NCBI GenBank assembly: GCA_937871985.1
Contig: CALMPB010000046.1
Coordinates: 1-12,908, forward strand
Direction of reading: 5' to 3'
DNA: 12,908 nt
DNA from: an uncultured Burkholderiaceae bacterium
GTDB lineage: Bacteria; Pseudomonadota; Gammaproteobacteria; Burkholderiales; Burkholderiaceae
Shown here piece after piece: positions 7,408 to 12,908 of the stretch. The translations under genes were made by a program, and so were the position numbers. The notes beneath the pieces are model-generated. The model saw nothing but the letters and a program-made list of their open reading frames with translations. It was not told where the DNA came from and did not search any database. Numbering within the stretch: position 1 is the first letter of the stretch; each line of letters begins with the position of its first letter.

Positions 7408-8564
7408 ATGAGGCGCGTCCTGCCGGTCAGCAGTTCCTGCATCATGGCCTGCTTGAGGGCGTACGTCTTGGTGCGGCGGGTTTCCAGCGCAGTGATTTCG
7501 GCGTCCATGTCGGTGAGGACGAAGGCGATGGCGCTTTGTTCTGCTATGTCATCTGGAATACTTATTGACAGCGGCGCCAGATCTTTGGGTTGAACATGGG
7601 GTTGGGCTCCACCAGTTTGCGCCGCATAAATCACATCCTGCCGGAAAAGTAGTGCGTAATAGATAAACTCAATGCTATACGAATCTGATTCGCTAATGGT
7701 TGAGCAGTCCGATGCAAAGATAGAGCATAAATGGAGGGCGACATAGCCAGCACTAGCGCCGGATGCGCTCACAGTAATTGTTTTTCCATACCGGTTAGCC
7801 GAAGCATGGAAATATGCAGGCTGCTTCCCCCCCGCTATCACAGGAATATCTCCAGGGATAAGCGTTTTTGTTGTTATTAGCTGCCCCTTTTGGATTTTTG
7901 CCAAATCTTCCAACCGCTTCACCTCCCAATTGCCACTAAACCCAGGCAGGCGGGTTTGGCCGGTGAGGAGTTGCTGCATGGTAGCCTGTTTGATGGCGTG
8001 CTTTTTGGCGATCTGGCGATCCAGTCCGTCCAGCAGCGCATCCATGTCGCTGAGAGCGGTGGCGATGGCGCGTTGCTCTGGAAGAGGCGGCAGCGGTAAG
8101 CCATACGCTTTTAATGCTGACATGTCGACACCTGTTTGACCAGATGTCCGACGGGACAAGGAGTCAATCAGGTCATAAAGCGCATCAGTTTTTAATGTGT
8201 AATAAAGAAAATCTTTATCAACCTTATTGCGCTCTGGATTGACCTTAATAAGAGCCACATTGTATGCGCCAGCCAATCCCCGAAGGATCTGAAATATCGG
8301 AGGCCCATACCTTCCGATCATTACGTCTTCGGCAGAGCAACGCTTACGCACCAAAACCTCTGGAACAAAGGTCGTGAATGCGTCTGTTTTGTAATCCCTG
8401 ATTTGGATGAGCCGGATATACCCAGGGGCAGGGGTGAATCGAAATGTGGAACGTGGTGGCTGCGAGCCACCAGAAAACGTCGCCACTTCACCAATCCTGG
8501 AGGTGTCCCAATCCTCCGGAATCACCCCCACTTCCGTCATCTTGTGCCCCGGTTTCACTTCCAT
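7404..8564 (-). CDS. hsdS: Type I restriction-modification specificity subunit HsdS
   Basis: A 386-residue DNA-recognition subunit with two target recognition domains (TRD1 about 14-160, TRD2 about 212-339) and two conserved helical repeats (161-207 and 340-386) that form the spacer and bind HsdM. The opening TEVGVIPEDW and the LPEQRAIA...LLTGQTRLPGF segment are typical of the family. The two repeats set a bipartite recognition sequence, which cannot be read from the protein alone. The start ATG at 8564 overlaps the end of hsdM by 10 bases and is preceded by a G-rich stretch. M9 (8540) is an alternative start just after the hsdM stop. The TRD coding DNA is clearly less GC-rich than its surroundings (18 G+C in the 60 bases 8161-8220), consistent with exchange of specificity domains. 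Confidence 0.95.
   Translation of the reverse strand: MEVKPGHKMTEVGVIPEDWDTSRIGEVATFSGGSQPPRSTFRFTPAPGYIRLIQIRDYKTDAFTTFVPEVLVRKRCSAEDVMIGRYGPPIFQILRGLAGAYNVALIKVNPERNKVDKDFLYYTLKTDALYDLIDSLSRRTSGQTGVDMSALKAYGLPLPPLPEQRAIATALSDMDALLDGLDRQIAKKHAIKQATMQQLLTGQTRLPGFSGNWEVKRLEDLAKIQKGQLITTKTLIPGDIPVIAGGKQPAYFHASANRYGKTITVSASGASAGYVALHLCSIFASDCSTISESDSYSIEFIYYALLFRQDVIYAAQTGGAQPHVQPKDLAPLSISIPDDIAEQSAIAFVLTDMDAEITALETRRTKTYALKQAMMQELLTGRTRLI
7407..7547 (-). repeat. HsdS conserved helical repeat, C-terminal copy
   Basis: This encodes residues 340-386. It aligns without gaps to residues 161-207 (offset 179 residues, 537 bases) with 25 of 47 residues identical, including EQ-AIA-L-DMDA and LLTG-TRL. 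Such repeats are the structural spacer of HsdS and allow domain swapping by recombination. Confidence 0.85.
7944..8084 (-). repeat. HsdS conserved helical repeat, central copy
   Basis: This encodes residues 161-207 between the two recognition domains and is the partner of the repeat at the end of HsdS. The DNA copies share only short exact blocks (for example GGCGATGGCGC), so the repeat is old and maintained at protein level. Confidence 0.85.
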
Positions 8565-11329
8565 ACCGCCCCCATCTTCTTCAGGTGCGCTTCCACCTTG
8601 GCGCTGAGGGCGGCTACCTCGTCTTCCAGTTTGGGCAGTGGCGTTTCGTAACGTTCGGCCAGTTCACGGATGCGTTGGGCCAGGGTTTGCGAGATGCGAT
8701 CCAGCTCCTGCTGCACATCGCCTTGCAGTCGGGCCAGCCATTTGTCTTGCACCACCAGCGTCTTGACCTCGGCTGAGCTGAGGGTGAAGTAGTGGTCATG
8801 GGCTTGCTGATCAAGTTCAGCGTCCAGCGTTTTGATGGTTTTCTTCAATACTGTTTCACGGGCACTTAGTTGCTGCCACTGCTTTAGCACAGCGCGTTCG
8901 TCGGCGCTGTCTGGGGCATCACCAATTTCAGCGAGGCGGTCTTTGACCTGCGCGGCGTTGATTTTGTCGAAACCTGCGAAGGCGCCTTCTTCGCCGCCGT
9001 GTTCTTCTTCCAATTCGGCGATCTGGCTGACAACGCCTTCCAGTTCGACCTGCTTTGCCTCCAGCTCGGCCTGCTCGGCAGTGAAGTAATGGGCGACGAT
9101 GTATTGCTTGGGCAGCAGGTCGCAGGTCCAGCCCTTGTCCTTGGTCTTGCCCTTCTTGTCGGTTTCCACGACGCGCCGGGGCAGCGCCACCCAGCCATCG
9201 GCGGCGATCAGGTAGGCGTCGTCCTGCATGGCCTCGGCCCAGTAATCCATCAGGTGCTGGTAGATGTCGTAGGGGTCGAGCAGCGGCGCAGCGTGGAAGG
9301 TGGAGAGCAGGGTTTCGGACACTTGTGTGATCAGCGCCTTGGGTTTATCGCCGGGCTGGATGCCGGTGAGCAGCGGCATGATGGCCTGCTGCCATTTACC
9401 AAAAAGGGTTTCCACCTTGCTGCGGAATTGCTGGAACTGCGGGTTAGCGAGGATGATGGAACGCACTTCGGCCATCGGTTGGCGCAGCCGCGCATAACCA
9501 GGACGCTCGGCCTCGAACAGCGCATGGCGCAGGGCGGGCATTTCCTGCCAATCGGCGGCGAAGGCATCAATGTCGCGCTCGGGGATGCCTCCGTTGAGGT
9601 GGGCGTCGATGTCGTGCAGGTCTTCCGGCTCACTGCTGTCGATGTAGCGCGGCAGATTGAGGTTGTAGTCGTTGCGCTCGCTGGCGATTTCGTCCAGCGG
9701 CACCATGCGGGCATAGCGCGGCTCGTCCGCGCAGCGGCGGAAAGCATCGACGATGCGGTGGATGTCCTGCTCACGCAGGCGGTTCTTGGGGCCGTCCTTG
9801 ATGAAGCCTTTGCTGGCATCAATCATGAACACGCCCTTGCGGGCTCTGGCGTTTTCCTTGTCCAGCACCAGGATGCAGGCGGGGATGCCGGTGCCGTAGA
9901 ACAGGTTGGCGGGCAGGCCGATGATGCCCTTGAGGATGCCGGAGCGCACCAGTTGCCTGCGGATATGGGCTTCCGCATTGCCACGGAACAGCACGCCGTG
10001 CGGCAGGATGATGGCACCCTTGCCAGTGGTGGCCTTCATGCTGCGGATGATGTGCAGCAGGTAGGCGTAGTCGCCCTGCTTGGCGGGCGGCTCGCCCCAG
10101 GTGAAGCGGTGGTAGGGATCGTTGGCCGGGTTGAGGCCGGTGGACCATTTCTTGTCGGAAAACGGTGGATTGGCAACCACGTAGTCGTAGGCGCGCAGTT
10201 GCTCGCCATCCTTGAACTTGGGGTTCACCAGCGTGTCGCCGCTGAGGATGGTGGCACTGGGGAAGTCGTGCAGGATCATATTCATCCGCGCCAGGCCGGC
10301 GGTGGTCACGTCCTTTTCCTGCCCTTCCAGGGTGATCTGCCGGCCTGCCTCAGCAGCCACTTTCAGCAACAGCGATCCTGAGCCGCATGTCGGGTCATAC
10401 GCAGTGGTAGAAGCCTTGGTGTTGGCGTGCGAGATGCCAATCACCTGGGCAATGATGCGGCTGACTTCGGCCGGGGTGTAGAACTGGCCCTTGCTTTTGC
10501 CGGAATCCTGCGCGAAGTGGCGCATCAGGTATTCGTAGGCATCGCCAAGCAGGTCATCGTTGTCGGCACGGTTGTTGGCGAAGTTCAGCTCGGGCTTTTC
10601 GAAGATGGCGATCAGGTTGCCCAGGCGCTCGACCATAGCTGAGCCTTCGCCGAGCTTGTTGGGATCGTTGAAATCGGGGAAGTCGCTGCGTGCCAGCTTG
10701 GTGTTGGCATCGATCAGCTTCTGGATGACCTGGGTGTTGATTCTGTCGCCAATGTCGTCCTTGCCCTTGAGCGCCACCATGTCCTTGAATGACGCGCCGG
10801 GTGGGATGACCACGGGCGGGGCGAAGTCGTCGCTGTTGCCGTACTTGTCGCTGATGTACTTGATGAACAGCATGAACAAGACATAGTCCTTGTACTGACT
10901 GGCATCCATGCCGCCACGCAGTTCATCGCACGATGCCCAGATGGAACTGTAGAGGTCGGATTTCTTGACCACGCCGTTGCGTGGGGTAAGTGTCTTGGCG
11001 GCAGGGGTAGCAGTCGCTCGGTCCCGCGATGACGAATCTGCTTTCGTCTTCAGGTACGACGCGGGGGCTTCGCGTACTTCCAACAATGTCGCTGATTTTT
11101 TGTTGGCCGTATAGGCTGTCGTAGCCAGGGCAACCGAACCGCCGCGCCCTCGACCGGGAATGATCCGCCCCTCCTCGATCAGTTGCTGCTTGATGCTGTC
11201 ATAGGTGGATTCTTGCCACCCCAACGCCTCTCGGAGCCGCTGGTTCCCGGCGGAACCTCCCATGGCTTCGAGCTTGCTGATAAAGCGGTCGGTCTTCTTT
11301 TCGGTGCTTGTCACTTCAATATCCATCAT
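8555..11329 (-). CDS. hsdM: Type I modification methyltransferase HsdM with N-terminal winged-helix extension
   Basis: A 924-residue N6-adenine methyltransferase subunit. From the N-terminus it has a winged-helix-like domain (about 10-70: LREALGWQESTYDSIKQQLI, then the wing GRGRGGSVAL), a Ser/Thr/Ala-rich linker (about 71-120), an HsdM_N helical domain (about 122-265), and the methylase domain with motif I DPTCGSGS (312-319, binds S-adenosylmethionine) and catalytic NPPF (387-390). A long C-terminal part ends in coiled-coil segments (about 765-924) that should contact HsdS. EcoKI HsdM has 529 residues, so the two ends are large additions. The gene starts inside fic (14-base overlap); ATG 11326 is an equally possible start. 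It ends inside hsdS. No strong ribosome binding site is seen, so coupling to fic translation is likely. All methylase motifs are intact. Confidence 0.93.
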   Translation of the reverse strand: MMDIEVTSTEKKTDRFISKLEAMGGSAGNQRLREALGWQESTYDSIKQQLIEEGRIIPGRGRGGSVALATTAYTANKKSATLLEVREAPASYLKTKADSSSRDRATATPAAKTLTPRNGVVKKSDLYSSIWASCDELRGGMDASQYKDYVLFMLFIKYISDKYGNSDDFAPPVVIPPGASFKDMVALKGKDDIGDRINTQVIQKLIDANTKLARSDFPDFNDPNKLGEGSAMVERLGNLIAIFEKPELNFANNRADNDDLLGDAYEYLMRHFAQDSGKSKGQFYTPAEVSRIIAQVIGISHANTKASTTAYDPTCGSGSLLLKVAAEAGRQITLEGQEKDVTTAGLARMNMILHDFPSATILSGDTLVNPKFKDGEQLRAYDYVVANPPFSDKKWSTGLNPANDPYHRFTWGEPPAKQGDYAYLLHIIRSMKATTGKGAIILPHGVLFRGNAEAHIRRQLVRSGILKGIIGLPANLFYGTGIPACILVLDKENARARKGVFMIDASKGFIKDGPKNRLREQDIHRIVDAFRRCADEPRYARMVPLDEIASERNDYNLNLPRYIDSSEPEDLHDIDAHLNGGIPERDIDAFAADWQEMPALRHALFEAERPGYARLRQPMAEVRSIILANPQFQQFRSKVETLFGKWQQAIMPLLTGIQPGDKPKALITQVSETLLSTFHAAPLLDPYDIYQHLMDYWAEAMQDDAYLIAADGWVALPRRVVETDKKGKTKDKGWTCDLLPKQYIVAHYFTAEQAELEAKQVELEGVVSQIAELEEEHGGEEGAFAGFDKINAAQVKDRLAEIGDAPDSADERAVLKQWQQLSARETVLKKTIKTLDAELDQQAHDHYFTLSSAEVKTLVVQDKWLARLQGDVQQELDRISQTLAQRIRELAERYETPLPKLEDEVAALSAKVEAHLKKMGAVWK

Positions 11330-12431
11330 TGTTGCCGGCTTGCTTGTTTGATATCGGCCCTCTGTTTTCTGCGACGTCCTGTACGTCGACGAGACGGATC
11401 CATTTCGCCCCGCGCCCCTTGCCCGTTGATTCGATCAACCCTTCCGATTTCATCGCCCGCAACACCAGCCGCACCATGTCCCGGCTCACGCCTGGGCAAG
11501 CTTCTTCGATCTCCGAAATAGAGAATGGCAAGCTGCGCCCCAGGACTTCCGCCCGCACCCGGTCGCCCTTGCTGCCACGTCCCCGTTCGATGGTGCCGAC
11601 ACGCTCCTCGAACTCGCGGTAGGCCCGTAGCAAGGCACCCCATAAGTAGTCGAGCCAAGGTTTGACGTCGTGCTGCCCCTGGTGCCATCCCTGCGAACTG
11701 GCTTCCAGCGTCTCGTAATAACCTTCCTTGGTGTCCTCGAAGATGCGTTCCAAGCTGATGTAGCGGCCCACGGCATAGTCGAAGTGGTAGAGCAGCAGCA
11801 GGGTCAACAAGCGGGACATGCGACCGTTGCCGTCCGGGAAAGGGTGGATGCACAGGAAGTCGAGCATCGTCAGCGGCACCAGTACCAACGGGTCGGCCAG
11901 GTGCTGGTCCAGCGCGGTGGCGTAGCGCCCTGTCAGATCAGCCATGGCCATCGGCGTGAGATGCGAAGCCACCGGCTGGAAGCGCAGGCGCGAAGTGCCA
12001 TCCGGGTGACGCTCGATGATGTCGTTATTGGTGGGCTTCCTGCGCCCGCCCGCCTGCGGAATGTAGCGATACAGCAGGGTGTGCAGTTGCAGCACCACGC
12101 TTTCGCTGAAGGGCATGTGCGCAGCGGACTCGTGGATCAGCGCCAGGGCATCACGGTAGCCTGCGATCTCCTGTTCGGAACGGCTCTTTGGTGTTGCGTT
12201 GCGGATGACCAGAGACTTCAACCGCGAGGGCGCTACGACAACACCTTCCAGCCGGTTAGACGACTCGCTGGACTCCACCACCGCGATCTGGCGCAGGCCC
12301 TTGAGGGCTTCGGGCGACTGCGCGGCGTAGAGTTGCTGCTTACCCTGGTATTCGCCCAGTGTGCGCAACGTGGCGACCTGGGTGCCATCGAAGCGAAGCG
12401 CGGCAAGATACTCCGGCGTGAGCGAGTGCAT
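11316..12431 (-). CDS. fic: Fic-family AMP-transferase with N-terminal self-inhibition motif, first gene of the operon
   Basis: A 371-residue Fic protein, which would transfer AMP from ATP to a hydroxyl group of a target protein. The catalytic loop HPFPDGNGR (196-204) fits the active consensus HPFx(D/E)GNGR completely, with catalytic H196. The inhibitory motif (S/T)xxxE(G/N) is SNRLEG (58-63) with E62, placing it among Fic proteins held inactive by their own N-terminal helix (class II). The C-terminal region (about 300-347: FSISEIEEACPGVSRDMVRLVLRAMKSEGLIES, wing GKGRGAKWIRL) looks like a winged helix, a possible DNA-binding domain. It is the promoter-proximal gene, and its end overlaps hsdM by 14 bases. 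No target can be named. Plausible roles are a dormant toxin, a modifier of the restriction complex, or an autoregulator of the operon. The 5' leader is AT-rich and carries repeated motifs. Confidence 0.92.
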   Translation of the reverse strand: MHSLTPEYLAALRFDGTQVATLRTLGEYQGKQQLYAAQSPEALKGLRQIAVVESSESSNRLEGVVVAPSRLKSLVIRNATPKSRSEQEIAGYRDALALIHESAAHMPFSESVVLQLHTLLYRYIPQAGGRRKPTNNDIIERHPDGTSRLRFQPVASHLTPMAMADLTGRYATALDQHLADPLVLVPLTMLDFLCIHPFPDGNGRMSRLLTLLLLYHFDYAVGRYISLERIFEDTKEGYYETLEASSQGWHQGQHDVKPWLDYLWGALLRAYREFEERVGTIERGRGSKGDRVRAEVLGRSLPFSISEIEEACPGVSRDMVRLVLRAMKSEGLIESTGKGRGAKWIRLVDVQDVAENRGPISNKQAGNNDGY

Positions 12432-12464
12432 GGAAATGTAAGCCCAGGCTATCTAAATGGGGTA

Positions 12465-12493
12465 ATCATAGCCATTAAATAGGGTACTGTCTC
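12465..12493 (-). promoter_or_regulatory. Sigma-70-like promoter of the fic-hsdMS-yhcG-hsdR-peptidase operon
   Basis: On the minus strand GAGACA (12493-12488, 4 of 6 matches to TTGACA) is followed after exactly 17 bases by TATGAT (12470-12465, 5 of 6 matches to TATAAT). Transcription would start near 12457-12459, about 27 bases before the fic ATG. Two copies of the AAATRGGGTAAT motif overlap it: 12477-12488 fills the spacer and touches the -35, and 12455-12466 overlaps the end of the -10 and the start site. A protein binding them would block the promoter. Confidence 0.6.
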
Positions 12494-12602
12494 TAAAAAT
12501 GCCTCGTTAATGGTGTTGGACTACCCCATTTCCTGAACATAGGACCGCTCATGAGGGGCTGGCATAGCTGACCGGGGGCGAAATGGGCAACATCAATCCT
12601 AA

Positions 12603-12635
12603 AAATAGGGTAATTTATATAAAATTACCCTATTT
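12603..12635. repeat. Perfect 14-base inverted repeat around ATATA
   Basis: AAATAGGGTAATTT (12603-12616) and its exact reverse complement (12622-12635) flank a 5-base spacer. Only 7 of the 40 bases from 12601 to 12640 are G or C. The two arms are copies of the operator-like motif placed head to head, the usual form of a site for a dimeric regulator. It has no GC-rich stem, so it is not a convincing terminator. It lies about 110 bases upstream of the proposed -35. Confidence 0.7.
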
Positions 12636-12785
12636 AATTCCTTATTACCGCATTTCCAGCGTTCAGCCTTGGGCGAAGGCAAACGGCAAGGGAACGGCAC
12701 TCAAGGGACAACGGCCCTACCCTGAAAAGGAAAAGGCCGCCTACCCTTGTGCTCACTCACTCCGTAACAACCAGCCAAATCGCCC

Positions 12786-12908
12786 CTATGCTGTGCCGCT
12801 GCCTTCCGCCGCACTCAGATAGTCCGCCCAGTCCTGCAACAGCGTCCTTCTCTGATCCAGCAGCAGCGCCTTGTTGTACGTCGCCCGCACCTTGTTGCTT
12901 TCCACGTG
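12786..12908 (-). CDS. P4-type tyrosine integrase, C-terminal 40 residues only
   Basis: Read on the minus strand from the window edge, the frame gives HVESNKVRATYNKALLLDQ, then RRTLLQDWADYLSAAEGSGTA and stop TAG at 12788-12786. The H-x-x-x-NKVRA-YN-A...RR-L-Q-WADYL pattern is characteristic of the end of P4-family integrases of genomic islands and ICEs, just after the catalytic tyrosine region. The rest of the gene, and probably the attachment site next to its start, lies to the right of the window. The piece is cut by the window, so nothing can be said on whether the gene is intact. Its 3' end faces the restriction operon, the usual position of cargo next to an island integrase. Confidence 0.85.
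   Translation of the reverse strand, partial: HVESNKVRATYNKALLLDQRRTLLQDWADYLSAAEGSGTA

Larger units (their letters stand above)
12455..12655. repeat. Operator-like array: six copies of AAATRGGGTAAT
   Basis: On the plus strand: AAATGGGGTAAT (12455-12466), AAATAGGGTACT (12477-12488) and AAATAGGGTAAT (12603-12614). On the minus strand: AAATGGGGTAGT (12520-12531), AAATAGGGTAAT (12624-12635) and AAATGCGGTAAT (12644-12655). Each matches the consensus at 11 or 12 of 12 positions. Same-strand neighbours start 20 or 22 bases apart, about two helical turns, as expected for cooperative binding on one face of DNA. A weaker match (8 of 12) begins at 12581. The placement on the promoter suggests repressor sites; iterons of an origin are a less likely alternative. 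Confidence 0.65.
12432..12785. other. 354-base intergenic region between fic and the integrase
   Basis: The fic-proximal two thirds hold the promoter and operator array described separately. In the part towards the integrase (12656-12785) I see only a short hairpin, GCCTT/AAGGC (12666-12680), without a T-run, and no gene. A plus-strand open frame at 12583-12822 overlaps the inverted repeat and the integrase end, and its protein resembles nothing I know. Confidence 0.6.

Noticed and set aside
8999..10381. 460-residue plus-strand open frame
   Set aside because: It lies wholly inside hsdM on the other strand. The protein is a Gly/Val/His/Gln/Asp-rich shadow of the GC-rich gene with no recognisable domain.
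11670..12482. 270-residue plus-strand open frame
   Set aside because: It is antisense to fic and is rich in Gln, Arg and Val from reverse reading of a GC-rich gene.
12603..12635. Intrinsic terminator of the integrase gene
   Set aside because: The stem is almost all A and T apart from three G-C pairs per arm, and its arms equal the operator motif seen on the promoter, so a protein site is more likely.
12583..12822. 79-residue plus-strand open frame
   Set aside because: It begins at the inverted repeat and runs over the integrase end. It has no clear ribosome binding site and no known likeness.
1..12908. CRISPR array, tRNA, rRNA or insertion sequence
   Set aside because: I found no regularly spaced repeat-spacer array, no tRNA cloverleaf and no transposase gene on either strand.

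Overview
The window is GC-rich (roughly 60 % by eye) and carries genes typical of integrative and conjugative elements (ICEs) of gamma- and beta-proteobacteria such as Pseudomonas, Achromobacter or Xanthomonas relatives. The host is inferred from base composition and gene families only. No ribosomal RNA, tRNA or housekeeping gene is visible. I read it as accessory DNA inside or at the edge of a genomic island.

Layout. The left end (1-2505, plus strand) is an ICE-type fragment: the C-terminal part of an STY4528-family island replication protein, about 600 bases without a gene but with many perfect short inverted repeats, and an intact tyrosine-recombinase-like gene with all six catalytic positions. 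This segment converges on a six-gene minus-strand operon (12431 down to 2512) with only 6 bases between the two stop codons. In transcription order the operon is fic, hsdM, hsdS, a YhcG/DUF1016 PD-(D/E)XK nuclease, hsdR and a DUF45/YgjP-type zinc metallopeptidase. Neighbouring genes overlap by 14, 10, 4 and 1 bases, with one 4-base gap, so the set is almost certainly co-transcribed and translationally coupled. The right edge (12786-12908, minus strand) is the last 40 codons of a P4-type integrase that continues beyond the window.

How it works together. HsdM, HsdS and HsdR make a complete type I restriction-modification system: HsdS chooses the sequence, HsdM methylates, and HsdR translocates and cuts. 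The operon also carries three genes that are not needed for restriction itself: a Fic AMP-transferase with its own N-terminal inhibitory motif, a second PD-(D/E)XK nuclease and a metallopeptidase. HsdM has an extra N-terminal winged-helix-like domain, and Fic has one at its C-terminus.

The most interesting non-coding signals are two. First, at least six copies of a 12-base motif, AAATRGGGTAAT, lie between fic and the integrase. Two of them sit on a good sigma-70-like promoter for the operon and two form a perfect 14-base inverted repeat. This looks like an autoregulatory operator array. Second, the leader of the recombinase gene (about 1156-1604) contains a pseudoknot-like pair of interlocked stems and a tight row of hairpins, a candidate structured RNA or single-strand DNA site.
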